Positions 55,262-62,883 of a DNA stretch of 62,883 nucleotides are shown in pieces. The notes below the pieces were generated by a model that saw only the letters and a program-made list of their open reading frames with translations, searched no databases and was not told the DNA's origin. Each line of letters begins with the position of its first letter. Position 1 is the first letter of the stretch. A program made the translations under genes and the position numbers. Source of the DNA: Cochlodiniinecator piscidefendens (GTDB lineage: Bacteria; Pseudomonadota; Alphaproteobacteria; Rhodobacterales; Rhodobacteraceae); NCBI RefSeq assembly GCF_011326755.1, contig NZ_JAAOIE010000011.1:1-62883 (forward strand), given 5' to 3'.

Positions 55262-56683
55262 TTATTCCCGCGCATAGACGTCTTCATACCGAACAATATC
55301 GTCTTCGCCTAAATAGCTACCCGTTTGCACCTCAATCAAAACCATCGGAAGTTTTCCAGGGTTCTCCATACGGTGCACAGCACCAAGCGGAATATAAACC
55401 GATTGATTTTCAGAAACGAGCTTTTCCGTTTCATCGATTGTGACTTTGGCTGTGCCCTCGACCACGATCCAATGCTCTGCCCGGTGATGATGGCTTTGTA
55501 AACTTAGCGCAGCACCTGGATGCACAACGATCCGTTTCACCTGAAAACGATCCCCGACAACAAGGCTTTCGAACCACCCCCATGGGCGGTGATCCTTGGG
55601 AAAAGCTTCGGCTTGTTTTGCGGATTTTGTTTTTAAAACCTGCACCGCCTGTTTGACATCTTGGGCACGGTTTGCGTCAGCGATTAAAACCGCATCAGGC
55701 ATAGCCACGGCAATAATGTCCTTCAGGCCAATTCCGACGACCTCAAGCCCCTCGTCCTCTGACCGCAAAAGAGTGTTATCGCAGTCGATCGCAGCGGCAG
55801 GGCCGGACAGTGCATTGCCGCGTGCATCTTGCGCAGATTCCCGGCGCACCGCATCCCAACCACCAAGGTCAGACCAGCCTCCAGCAAAAGGAACGACACT
55901 TAGGTTATCTGCCCGCTCCATCACGGCATAATCAATTGAGATGTTTTCCGCTTCAGCCCAAGGCTCTGGTGCAAGACGCAGAAAGCCGAGATCAGGTTTA
56001 CCCTGCTGAACAGCAGCCTTAACAGGCGAAAACAAATCAGATGCATGATTACGAAACGCCTCAAGAATAGCCCGGACAGAAAACAAAAATATCCCGGCAT
56101 TCCAAAGGTAATTTCCAGCAGACAGCATGTCTTCTGCTCTGATCGCGTCAGGTTTTTCAATAAACCTGCGCAAGGGAATGGGGCGCGCTTCGCAATCGCC
56201 GGGGTCTTCGGCGAGTTCCAGATAACCATACCCTGTTTCTGCATGGGTGGGCTGAATGCCAAATGTTACAATTTGCCCGTCTTCAGCGGCAGGTAGTCCA
56301 GCACGCACAGCGGCCCGAAATGCAGCACAATCCGGAACCACATGATCTGAGGGTGCGATTAACATCATCCCGTCTGGATCACTTTGTTCTAACCAAAGTG
56401 CAGCTGCCAAAATAGCTGGCGCGGTATTGCGACCCTCTGGTTCGATTAATATCGCCCCAGGATCAATTCCAATCTCTGAAAGTTGCTCAGCGACAATAAA
56501 GCGAAAGTCAGAGTTGGTCAGCACCAAAGGGGCCCCAAAACCGTTCCCAGCCAAACGCTTTGCAGAAGCTTGAAAAAGGGTCTGATCCCCAATCAAAGGA
56601 ACAAACTGTTTAGGGTAACTTTTACGAGACAAAGGCCAAAGCCGTGTGCCAGAACCACCACAAAGAAGAATGGGTGTAATCAT
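55262..56683 (-). CDS. manC: Mannose-1-phosphate guanylyltransferase / mannose-6-phosphate isomerase (type II)
   Basis: This 473-residue bifunctional enzyme makes GDP-mannose and interconverts fructose-6-phosphate and mannose-6-phosphate. The N-terminal nucleotidyltransferase has LCGGSGTRLWPLSRKSYPKQ and FVEKP-like RFIEKPD. The C-terminal cupin isomerase domain has RPWGWFESLVVGDRFQVKRI and the metal-binding LQSHHHRAEHWIVVEGTAKV. It is divergent from the rhamnose operon. A ManB phosphomannomutase is not on the plasmid and would come from the chromosome. GDP-mannose could feed mannose or fucose-type residues. Confidence 0.94.
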   Translation of the reverse strand: MITPILLCGGSGTRLWPLSRKSYPKQFVPLIGDQTLFQASAKRLAGNGFGAPLVLTNSDFRFIVAEQLSEIGIDPGAILIEPEGRNTAPAILAAALWLEQSDPDGMMLIAPSDHVVPDCAAFRAAVRAGLPAAEDGQIVTFGIQPTHAETGYGYLELAEDPGDCEARPIPLRRFIEKPDAIRAEDMLSAGNYLWNAGIFLFSVRAILEAFRNHASDLFSPVKAAVQQGKPDLGFLRLAPEPWAEAENISIDYAVMERADNLSVVPFAGGWSDLGGWDAVRRESAQDARGNALSGPAAAIDCDNTLLRSEDEGLEVVGIGLKDIIAVAMPDAVLIADANRAQDVKQAVQVLKTKSAKQAEAFPKDHRPWGWFESLVVGDRFQVKRIVVHPGAALSLQSHHHRAEHWIVVEGTAKVTIDETEKLVSENQSVYIPLGAVHRMENPGKLPMVLIEVQTGSYLGEDDIVRYEDVYARE

Positions 56684-56858
56684 TTCAATCCCCTAAACCT
56701 ATTTTCCATTTTCATCTCAATGGGGTTAGCTTGGAATAAACATATTAAGATAAAAAGAAACTATTCGTATAGGAACAGGGCAATTCTGAGGCAAAACACA
56801 CAAATTCGTATGGGGTATGGATTAAATTTCGCAGAAACCTTTGATTGAAGGACGATTA
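56684..56858. promoter_or_regulatory. Divergent gap between manC and the rml operon
   Basis: 175 bases separate two divergent transcripts and hold no gene. The stretch is AT-rich around 56740-56780. It must carry the promoters for manC and for rmlCBDA, but no box could be assigned with confidence. Confidence 0.4.
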
Positions 56859-57422
56859 ATGAATATCGAACGCACACCTCTGGCAGGGCTGCTGATCTTA
56901 ACACCAGATCGTTTTACCGACGCACGCGGTTTTTTTAGCGAAAGCTGGAATAAAAAACGCCTGATTGAATTTGGGCTGAACATGGACTTTGTGCAGGACA
57001 ACCATTCTTTATCCCAAGACACGGGAACAATTCGCGGTTTGCATTATCAATCTCCGCCTCATGCGCAGGGAAAATTGGTGCGGTGTGGGCGCGGTTGCCT
57101 TTTTGATGTCGCTGTTGATATTCGTCTTGGCTCCCCGACTTATAAACAGTGGTTCGGGATTGAGCTTAGCTTTGACAACGGTAAACAACTTTATATCCCC
57201 GAAGGATTCTTACACGGGTTTGTCACACGTGCACCAATGACCGAAGTGATTTATAAATGCACTGATTACTATGCGCCCCGAAACGACGGTGCCGTTCGAT
57301 TTGATGATCCTGAACTGGATATTGATTGGGGGATTCAGCCAGATCAGGCAAAATTATCTGATAAGGACATGAAGGCGCCCTATTTGCATGAGATAGGATC
57401 ACCCTTTGAGTTTACGGGGTAA
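56859..57422 (+). CDS. rmlC: dTDP-4-dehydrorhamnose 3,5-epimerase
   Basis: RmlC performs the double epimerisation in dTDP-L-rhamnose synthesis. The 187-residue cupin has FTDARGFFSESWNKK, FVQDNHSLSQDTGTIRGLHY (with the catalytic histidine), LVRCGRGCLFDVAVDIR and IPEGFLHGFVT. ATG 56859 was chosen because AAGGA lies six bases upstream, whereas the longer frame begins with TTG. It is first in an operon with rmlB three bases downstream. Confidence 0.95.
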   Translation: MNIERTPLAGLLILTPDRFTDARGFFSESWNKKRLIEFGLNMDFVQDNHSLSQDTGTIRGLHYQSPPHAQGKLVRCGRGCLFDVAVDIRLGSPTYKQWFGIELSFDNGKQLYIPEGFLHGFVTRAPMTEVIYKCTDYYAPRNDGAVRFDDPELDIDWGIQPDQAKLSDKDMKAPYLHEIGSPFEFTG

Positions 57423-57425
57423 TAA

Positions 57426-58463
57426 ATGAAGCTTTTGATCACAGGGGGTGCCGGGTTTATTGGATCTGCGGTCGTGCGTCTGGCGATTGCACGAGGGCAT
57501 CAAGTGGTAAATCTTGATGCGCTGACTTATGCGGCCTGCCTTGAAAACATCGCCTCTGTGGCGGATCATCCACATTATTGTTTTGAGCAAGCAGATATTC
57601 GTAATCGACCTGCATTAGAGACTGTTTTTGACCGGCATCAACCTGATGCCGTGATGCATTTGGCCGCCGAAAGCCATGTGGACCGCTCCATTGATGGGCC
57701 CGGGGACTTTATCGAAACCAATATCACAGGCACCTATAATTTGCTTGAGGCAGCGCGCAGCTTTTGGATGGAGAAAAACCGCCCAGACAGCTTTCGCTTT
57801 CATCACATTTCAACGGATGAAGTGTTTGGATCTTTAGGCCCAACAGGGCAATTCACCGAAGACACACCCTACGCGCCAAACAGCCCCTATTCCGCATCAA
57901 AAGCCGCCTCGGACCATCTGGTGCGCGCTTGGTCAGAAACCTATGGCCTGCCGGTGGTGCTGACCAATTGTTCCAATAATTACGGCCCGTACCATTTCCC
58001 GGAAAAACTCGTGCCCGTGGTGATCCTGCGCGCCCTCGCGGGGCAAGATATTCCGGTTTATGGGACTGGCGAAAATGTCCGGGACTGGCTTTATGTCGAA
58101 GATCACGCAGATGCCTTATTACATGTTCTACAAAACGGCCAATTGGGACGCAGCTATAATATTGGCGGCGAAAACGAGGCCACCAATTTGGAACTTGTGC
58201 ATTTAATCTGCGCAATCTTAGATAAAAAGCGTCCCGGATCTACCCCTTACCGCGATTTAATCCGCTTTGTCGCAGATCGCCCCGGTCATGACTTACGGTA
58301 TGCGATCGATCCTACACGCATACGCACAGAATTAGGCTGGCGGCCCTCCGTCACCCTAGAGGAAGGCATGGAAGAAACCGTTGAATGGTATCTGAATAAT
58401 GAACCATGGTGGCGCGCCCTCCAAACCCGCGATGGCGTGGGACAGCGGTTGGGGAACGGATAG
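57426..58463 (+). CDS. rmlB: dTDP-glucose 4,6-dehydratase
   Basis: RmlB converts dTDP-glucose to the 4-keto-6-deoxy sugar. The 345-residue SDR protein has [41 protein letters not shown] (catalytic Asp-Glu) and [16 protein letters not shown] with the Tyr-x-x-x-Lys pair. [15 protein letters not shown] is also diagnostic. It lies one base before the start of the small membrane-protein gene, so the operon is continuous. Confidence 0.96.
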   Translation: MKLLITGGAGFIGSAVVRLAIARGHQVVNLDALTYAACLENIASVADHPHYCFEQADIRNRPALETVFDRHQPDAVMHLAAESHVDRSIDGPGDFIETNITGTYNLLEAARSFWMEKNRPDSFRFHHISTDEVFGSLGPTGQFTEDTPYAPNSPYSASKAASDHLVRAWSETYGLPVVLTNCSNNYGPYHFPEKLVPVVILRALAGQDIPVYGTGENVRDWLYVEDHADALLHVLQNGQLGRSYNIGGENEATNLELVHLICAILDKKRPGSTPYRDLIRFVADRPGHDLRYAIDPTRIRTELGWRPSVTLEEGMEETVEWYLNNEPWWRALQTRDGVGQRLGNG

Positions 58464-58464
58464 A

Positions 58465-58932
58465 ATGTTCATCGGGCATCTTCCTGCTGGGTATATTTTA
58501 TCAGGGGCCTCCAATCCCAATTGGCGATGGGTATTACCCGCCGCCTTACTCGGATCTATCTTGCCAGATTTTGACCTGATCTTTTTCTATTTTGTTGATA
58601 ACCGCAGTATTCACCATCATCACTACTGGGTGCATATCCCGGCCTTTTGGGCGCTTATCGCTATGTTTGCGCTTCCTCTCTTGGCGTGGCGAGGATGGTT
58701 TGGCACCGGATTGATTTTTTTCGCCGCGATATTTCTTCACCTGCTCTTGGACACCATTGTCGGAGGCATTCAATGGGCAGCCCCGTTTAGCGATCACCTT
58801 TATCGCTTTACTGAGGTTCCAGCCCGTTATGGCAATTGGGTCTTATCCTTTGTCTTGCACTGGACCTTTTTGTTGGAATTGGTGGTCTGGGGTCTTGCGT
58901 TGTTTTTATGGTTCAGAAAGCGCGAAACATGA
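58465..58932 (+). CDS. Small integral membrane protein, YdjM/DUF457-like putative metal-dependent hydrolase
   Basis: This 155-residue protein has four or so membrane segments and histidine motifs MFIGHLPAGYIL, PDFDLIFFYFVDNRSIHHHH and FLHLLLDTIVGGI, which match the YdjM/'membrane-bound metal-dependent hydrolase' family. ATG 58465 follows the rmlB stop by one base, and its own stop overlaps rmlD (ATGA). It is therefore an integral part of the rhamnose operon, although no role in rhamnose synthesis is known. The substrate is unknown. Confidence 0.75.
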   Translation: MFIGHLPAGYILSGASNPNWRWVLPAALLGSILPDFDLIFFYFVDNRSIHHHHYWVHIPAFWALIAMFALPLLAWRGWFGTGLIFFAAIFLHLLLDTIVGGIQWAAPFSDHLYRFTEVPARYGNWVLSFVLHWTFLLELVVWGLALFLWFRKRET

Positions 58933-59786
58933 CATTTTTGGTTTTTGGAAAAACTGGCCAAGTGGCACGGGAGTTGGCGCAGTTTGACGGGGTGCATTGT
59001 GTTGGCCGCGCTGAGGCTGATTTACGGGATCCCGATCAATGTGTCGCTTTGATTAAACAGACAGATGCCAAGGCGGTCATCAACGCCGCCGCTTATACAG
59101 CAGTGGATCGGGCCGAAGCAGAACCACAGCTTGCACACCAAATCAACGCCACAACCCCCGGCGCAATGGCACAGGCTGCAGCGGAGCGGGGCCTGCCTTT
59201 TGTGCAGATTTCAACCGACTATGTCTTTGACGGCAGTGGCGATCAGCCTTGGTCAACACAGGGACCGGCCAATCCTTTGGGTGTCTATGGTCAAAGCAAA
59301 TGGAATGGCGAAGAATTAATTCGTCGCGCCCAAGGTGTGCACGCGATTTTACGCACCTCTTGGGTGTTTTCAGCCCATGGCAGCAATTTCGTAAAAACCA
59401 TGTTGGCCTTATCTGACACCCGTCCAGCCCTATCGATTGTTGCAGATCAGGTTGGCGGCCCTACACCAGCAGCCGATATTGCGCAGGCCTGCGTCACCAT
59501 CGCAAACGCATTGTGCCAAGACCCTAAATACACCGACACCTATCATTTCAGCGGCGCCCCTGCGGTCAGCTGGGCTGATTTTGCACGGGCGATCTTTGCC
59601 GCATCCGGCAAGGATGTAACGGTGACAGATATCCCCTCTTCCGGCTACCCAACCCCTGCTGCACGCCCCCCAAATTCCCGTCTTGACTGTACAACAACCA
59701 CACAAACCTTTGGCTTGCCCCAACCAGACTGGCATGCGGGGCTGATGCAGGTTTTGGATGATCTCAATCGAAAGGCCCTCTCATGA
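58929..59786 (+). CDS. rmlD: dTDP-4-dehydrorhamnose reductase
   Basis: RmlD reduces the epimerised keto sugar to dTDP-L-rhamnose with NAD(P)H. The 285-residue SDR protein has the cofactor motif VFGKTGQVARELA near residues 5-17, AYTAVDRAEAEP, ISTDYVFDGSGDQPW and GVYGQSKWNGEEL (Tyr-x-x-x-Lys). The ATG at 58929 was chosen because the longer frame reads through the previous gene. Its stop overlaps rmlA by four bases. Confidence 0.95.
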   Translation: MTFLVFGKTGQVARELAQFDGVHCVGRAEADLRDPDQCVALIKQTDAKAVINAAAYTAVDRAEAEPQLAHQINATTPGAMAQAAAERGLPFVQISTDYVFDGSGDQPWSTQGPANPLGVYGQSKWNGEELIRRAQGVHAILRTSWVFSAHGSNFVKTMLALSDTRPALSIVADQVGGPTPAADIAQACVTIANALCQDPKYTDTYHFSGAPAVSWADFARAIFAASGKDVTVTDIPSSGYPTPAARPPNSRLDCTTTTQTFGLPQPDWHAGLMQVLDDLNRKALS

Positions 59787-60655
59787 GTACACGCAAAGGT
59801 ATTATTTTAGCGGGTGGATCAGGCACCCGGCTGTATCCGATCACCATGGCTGTGTCGAAACAATTGCTGCCGATCTACGATAAGCCGATGATCTATTACC
59901 CGCTGTCGGTTCTTATGCTGACGGGTATTCGCGACATTGCCATCATTACCACCCCAGAGGATCAAGACCAATTCAAACGCCTGCTGGGCGATGGGTCACA
60001 ATGGGGGGTTTCGCTTACTTATATTGTGCAACCTTCCCCTGATGGGTTGGCACAGGCCTATGTGCTGGCGGAGGATTTTTTGGATGGTGCCCCGTCGGCA
60101 ATGATCCTAGGAGACAATATCTTTTTCGGTCACGGACTACCGGAAATTTTGCACGCCGCGGATCAAAATGCCCATGGCGGCACTGTTTTTGGCTACCGGG
60201 TGAATGACCCTGAACGCTATGGTGTTTTAGGATTTGATGAAGCCGGGCGCGTTTCTGAAATTATCGAAAAACCAGATATAGCCCCCTCTGACTACGCCGT
60301 GACCGGGCTTTACTTTTTGGATGGCACCGCCCCTGAGCGTGCAAAAACAATCACCCCATCAGAACGTGGTGAGCTTGAAATCGTTAGTTTGCTTGAAAGC
60401 TACCTCACCGACGACAGCCTATCTGTTGAAACCATGGGGCGCGGCTTTGCGTGGCTTGATACGGGCACCCACGCCAGTTTACTGGACGCTGGGAATTTTG
60501 TGCGCACCCTAACAGAGCGCCAGGGCCTGCAATCAGGCTGCCCCGAAGAAATCGCCTATGATTTGGGCTGGATCGACAAAGATCAGCTGCTGAAACATGC
60601 CGCGACCTTAGATAAAAACGAATACGGGCGCTATCTGCGCAAAATCATTTCTTAG
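59783..60655 (+). CDS. rmlA: Glucose-1-phosphate thymidylyltransferase
   Basis: RmlA makes dTDP-glucose from glucose-1-phosphate and dTTP, the entry step for rhamnose. The 290-residue protein has GIILAGGSGTRLYPIT, VSKQLLPIYDKPMIYYPLS, LGDNIFFGHG and GYRVNDPERYGVLGFD, all family hallmarks. It closes the rmlC-B-x-D-A operon by an ATGA overlap with rmlD. All four steps of dTDP-L-rhamnose synthesis are therefore encoded together. Confidence 0.96.
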   Translation: MSTRKGIILAGGSGTRLYPITMAVSKQLLPIYDKPMIYYPLSVLMLTGIRDIAIITTPEDQDQFKRLLGDGSQWGVSLTYIVQPSPDGLAQAYVLAEDFLDGAPSAMILGDNIFFGHGLPEILHAADQNAHGGTVFGYRVNDPERYGVLGFDEAGRVSEIIEKPDIAPSDYAVTGLYFLDGTAPERAKTITPSERGELEIVSLLESYLTDDSLSVETMGRGFAWLDTGTHASLLDAGNFVRTLTERQGLQSGCPEEIAYDLGWIDKDQLLKHAATLDKNEYGRYLRKIIS

Positions 60656-60676
60656 AGACCATCAAAGGAAAGTAAC

Positions 60677-61060
60677 ATGCCACACGGTCAATGCGATTGC
60701 GGACAGGTACAGTTTGAATTTCCAAAAGGACGCGAGGCAATTACGGTCTGTCACTGTAGCCAATGCCGCCGTCTAAGCGGACACCTCTGGGCCTCAACCC
60801 ATGCGCCCTTTGACAGTGTAAAATTCATCAATCAAACTGGGCTGAAGTGGTATAAATCATCCGAGTGGGCACAGCGCGGGTTTTGCCAAAACTGTGGCTC
60901 CAGCTTGTTTTATCGCTTAAACAGCGAAGATGGCCTTGGCATTGCAGCCGGGTGCATCAGTAGCCCAACAGAGTTTCAAGTTGCCAAGCATATTTTCGTA
61001 AAAGACAAAGGTGACTATTACGAAATCGCAGATGGCGCGCCGCAAATAGACCGTTACTGA
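60677..61060 (+). CDS. GFA-family zinc protein (CENP-V/GFA domain)
   Basis: The 127-residue protein has zinc-ligand cysteines in QCDCGQVQFE, VCHCSQCRRLSG and GFCQNCGSSLFYR, the pattern of the glutathione-dependent formaldehyde-activating/CENP-V fold. Members with proven activity are few, so the substrate is open. GGAAAG precedes the ATG. It follows rmlA by 21 bases and could be read through from that operon, but it has no obvious link with polysaccharide. Confidence 0.85.
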   Translation: MPHGQCDCGQVQFEFPKGREAITVCHCSQCRRLSGHLWASTHAPFDSVKFINQTGLKWYKSSEWAQRGFCQNCGSSLFYRLNSEDGLGIAAGCISSPTEFQVAKHIFVKDKGDYYEIADGAPQIDRY

Positions 61061-61102
61061 CACAGCTCTCCGTAGCTCTCGGTAAATGAAAGAATCCATG
61101 CT

Positions 61103-61459
61103 ATGTTTGCTGTTTTTCTAATTATTTACGCCCTCATCAGTACTGGTCTAATTTACTTTACCCATAGCCCAACCGCACGGGCATGGGCTTTGGGGATCGC
61201 CTTCTGGCTCAGCGTTCCGGTCGCCCTTCTCTCTTCAATCCTTGTGGGTTCTCTCATAGCTAAAGTCGAGGGTTGTGAGGTCAGCGCCCGAGGGCCTAGC
61301 GACTGCGTCATTTATGGGATGGATGTAAGCAACTGGGTGTCTGAGCTTGTCTTTTCTGGCTATGCAATCGCCTTTTACGCACTGCCTTGGTTTGTGATCG
61401 GGGGCATATGTCTTCTTGTGTGCCGCTTCATTCAGACTTTCAAACGCTTGTATCCCTGA
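61103..61459 (+). CDS. Hypothetical small membrane protein
   Basis: This 118-residue protein is not recognised as any family. It has about three hydrophobic segments (near residues 1-20, 28-52 and 85-108). Two cysteines (EGCEVSARGPSDC) lie in a predicted extracytoplasmic loop that could be disulphide-bonded. It sits between the GFA-family gene and kdsB on the same strand. The start follows a weak purine stretch. Coding status is likely but not certain. Confidence 0.5.
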   Translation: MFAVFLIIYALISTGLIYFTHSPTARAWALGIAFWLSVPVALLSSILVGSLIAKVEGCEVSARGPSDCVIYGMDVSNWVSELVFSGYAIAFYALPWFVIGGICLLVCRFIQTFKRLYP

Positions 61460-61543
61460 CACTCCGGCAAATTCTCAGAGAGAAGCTGCCGTGAAAACGG
61501 TTAAGGGCTTGGCCTTTGGGCTGTGATCCGGCATCAGGGTAAT

Positions 61544-62350
61544 ATGACAGAAAAAGCCGTTATCATTATTCCCGCCCGCTATGGTTCCACCCGCTTTGAA
61601 GGGAAGCCATTGGCCGCCCTTGTGGGGGCAACAGGTGTTTCCAAATCTTTGATCCAGCGCAGCTGGGATACCGCGATGGAGGTTGAAGGCGTTGATGGCG
61701 TTTATGTCGCCACCGATGATGACCGTATCGCAGAGGCCGCGCGCGCCTTTGGGGCCGAGGTGCTGATGACATCCAGTGATTGCGCCAATGGAACCGAACG
61801 CGTGGCGGATGCGCTGCGTAGCCTGCCAACCCAGCCTGATATTGTGGTCAACCTACAGGGTGACGCCCCCCTGACGCCGCCTTGGTTTTTGACCGAACTC
61901 TTGGCTGAGATGCGCCGCGACACAACTGTGCAAATGGCGACACCCGTGCTGCGCTGTGATGGTCTGACGTTGGAAAACTTCCGCGAGGATCGCCGCAATG
62001 GGCGTGTTGGTGGCACAACGGCTGTGTTTAACACCCACCGAGACGCGCTTTATTTTTCAAAAGAAGTGCTGCCCTACACCGACGACACCTACGCCCCCAA
62101 AGACGAAACACCCGTGTTTCACCATGTTGGCGCCTATGCCTATCGTCCGGCAACCCTGACCCAGTATGTCAACTGGGGCGAAAGCGCGCTAGAACAGCTT
62201 GAAGGGTTAGAACAGCTGCGTTTTTTGGCCAATGGTGTGCCGGTGCGCTGCGTCGAAGTCGAAGCCCGTGGTCGGGTGTTTTGGGAACTCAATAACCCTG
62301 TAGATGTCGCACGGATCGAAACCGTCCTGCGTGAGAAAGGCTGGGAATGA
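61544..62350 (+). CDS. kdsB: CMP-Kdo synthetase (3-deoxy-manno-octulosonate cytidylyltransferase)
   Basis: KdsB activates Kdo with CTP for GT30 transferases. The 268-residue protein has IIPARYGSTRFEGKPLA, VYVATDDDRIAEAARAFG, MTSSDCANGTERVADAL and NLQGDAPLTPP. ATG 61544 with AGGG upstream was preferred to GTG 61523. kdsA begins in its stop (ATGA), and kdsD follows kdsA across the plasmid join. The conserved residue order matches KdsB rather than NeuA, so the plasmid encodes both cytidylyltransferases. Confidence 0.93.
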   Translation: MTEKAVIIIPARYGSTRFEGKPLAALVGATGVSKSLIQRSWDTAMEVEGVDGVYVATDDDRIAEAARAFGAEVLMTSSDCANGTERVADALRSLPTQPDIVVNLQGDAPLTPPWFLTELLAEMRRDTTVQMATPVLRCDGLTLENFREDRRNGRVGGTTAVFNTHRDALYFSKEVLPYTDDTYAPKDETPVFHHVGAYAYRPATLTQYVNWGESALEQLEGLEQLRFLANGVPVRCVEVEARGRVFWELNNPVDVARIETVLREKGWE

Positions 62351-62883
62351 AAACTGTAACCGTTGGAAACGCCACTTTTGGCAATAACGCCCCCTTTGTT
62401 TTGATTGCCGGGCCTTGCCAGCTGGAAAGCTTGGATCATAGCCGCGCGATTGCCGAAACTTTGGCAACGGCCTGCAACGACCTTGGCATTCCTTTGGTGT
62501 TCAAAGGCAGCTTTGACAAGGCAAACCGATCGAGCCTATCTGGAAAGCGCGGGCTTGGCATAGACGAAGGCCTGTCTATTCTCAGTAAAATATCGGCTGA
62601 GTTTAACTGCCCCACCGTCACGGATGTGCATGACCCGGCCCAATGCGCCACCGCGGCTGAGGCTGTGGATATGCTGCAAATCCCTGCGTTTTTGTGTCGG
62701 CAAACTGATCTATTGTTGGCGGCTGGTGAAACCGGCGCTGCGATTAACGTGAAAAAGGGGCAGTTCCTGGCCCCTTGGGATATGGGCAATGTCGCAGACA
62801 AAGTGGCCAGCACTGGCAATGACCGGATTTTGCTGACAGATCGCGGCACCTCCTTTGGCTATAATATGCTGGTCAGTGATTTC
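62347..62883 (+). CDS. kdsA: 5' part of kdsA, Kdo-8-phosphate synthase, running off the window end
   Basis: The N-terminal half starts MKTVTVGNATFG and shows LIAGPCQLES, VFKGSFDKANRSS and VTDVHDPAQ, the PEP- and phosphate-binding segments of KdsA. It opens with an ATGA overlap with kdsB. The unique part ends at 62760. The remaining 123 bases repeat the window start, where the gene continues to a stop at 411. The combined protein is about 274 residues long. Confidence 0.95.
   Translation, partial: MKTVTVGNATFGNNAPFVLIAGPCQLESLDHSRAIAETLATACNDLGIPLVFKGSFDKANRSSLSGKRGLGIDEGLSILSKISAEFNCPTVTDVHDPAQCATAAEAVDMLQIPAFLCRQTDLLLAAGETGAAINVKKGQFLAPWDMGNVADKVASTGNDRILLTDRGTSFGYNMLVSDF
62761..62883. repeat. 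Terminal redundancy, copy 2 (circular overlap)
   Basis: Identical to 1-123. See the first copy: together they show that the molecule is circular with a unit length of about 62,760 bp. Confidence 0.95.

Noticed and set aside
62347-62883. A second truncated kdsA copy at the window end
   Set aside because: The shared 123 bases are identical and the frames join, so there is one gene split by circular overlap.
1-62883. Conjugation or mobilisation genes and a type I secretion ABC transporter
   Set aside because: I looked for relaxase, VirB/VirD4 and HlyB/HlyD-type proteins and saw none. RTX export and any transfer must rely on other replicons.

Overview
The window is a complete circular plasmid with a short end overlap. 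Bases 62761-62883 repeat bases 1-123 exactly, and kdsA reads in frame across the junction, so the replicon is about 62,760 bp. A RepA-type initiator, a divergent parAB pair, iterons with a DnaA box and a perfect 32-bp palindrome next to parB make up the plasmid backbone. The style of RepA, the RTX proteins, the DUF2793 protein and the rhamnose operon point to a marine alphaproteobacterium of the Rhodobacteraceae (Roseobacter group). It resembles the RepA-I 'biofilm plasmids' described there, but the species cannot be named from this sequence. No conjugation, mobilisation or toxin-antitoxin genes were seen.

Almost all of the cargo serves surface polysaccharide. (A) 61.5 kb through the junction to 7.1 kb: CMP-Kdo genes (kdsB, kdsA, kdsD; no kdsC) run into CMP-sialic acid genes (neuB, neuC, convergent neuA) and two overlapping WaaA-like GT30 transferases. 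(B) 7.5-14 kb: a secreted serralysin-like RTX metalloprotease with five module repeats, a DUF2793/C1q-like protein and a Wzc-type BY-kinase. (C) 14.3-20.5 kb: a five-gene assembly cluster (glycosyltransferase, ATP-grasp, Wzx, deacetylase-like, Wzy) ending in a broken wecB. (D) 20.5-25.4 kb: parS-like palindrome, parB, parA, origin, repA. (E) 25.4-37.9 kb, minus strand: initiating sugar transferase, Ugd, a second BY-kinase, two tandem Wza-like lipoproteins, YjbE/F/H-like genes, a phosphatase and GalE. (F) 38.4-50.7 kb: enzymes for UDP-ManNAc(3NAc)A (wbpA, wbpB, wbpD, wbpI and, on the other strand, wbpE plus a second wbpD) with another initiating transferase, a MurJ-like flippase, two glycosyltransferases and an AT-rich Wzy. 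(G) 50.7-55.2 kb: a second RTX protein with the same C-terminal modules, set among transposase wreckage. (H) 55.3-60.7 kb: manC and the rhamnose operon rmlC-B-(membrane protein)-D-A, then two small genes.

Taken together the plasmid can make dTDP-rhamnose, UDP-GlcA, UDP-Gal, GDP-Man, UDP-ManNAc(3NAc)A, CMP-Kdo (with a chromosomal phosphatase) and CMP-NeuAc. It carries two initiating transferases, two flippases, two polymerases, two co-polymerase kinases and two outer-membrane export proteins. This reads as at least two Wzy-dependent polysaccharides plus two secreted RTX proteins, that is, a portable cell-envelope and biofilm kit. The least conventional part is the fused Kdo and sialic acid block, whose only transferase candidates are two GT30 (Kdo-transferase-like) proteins.
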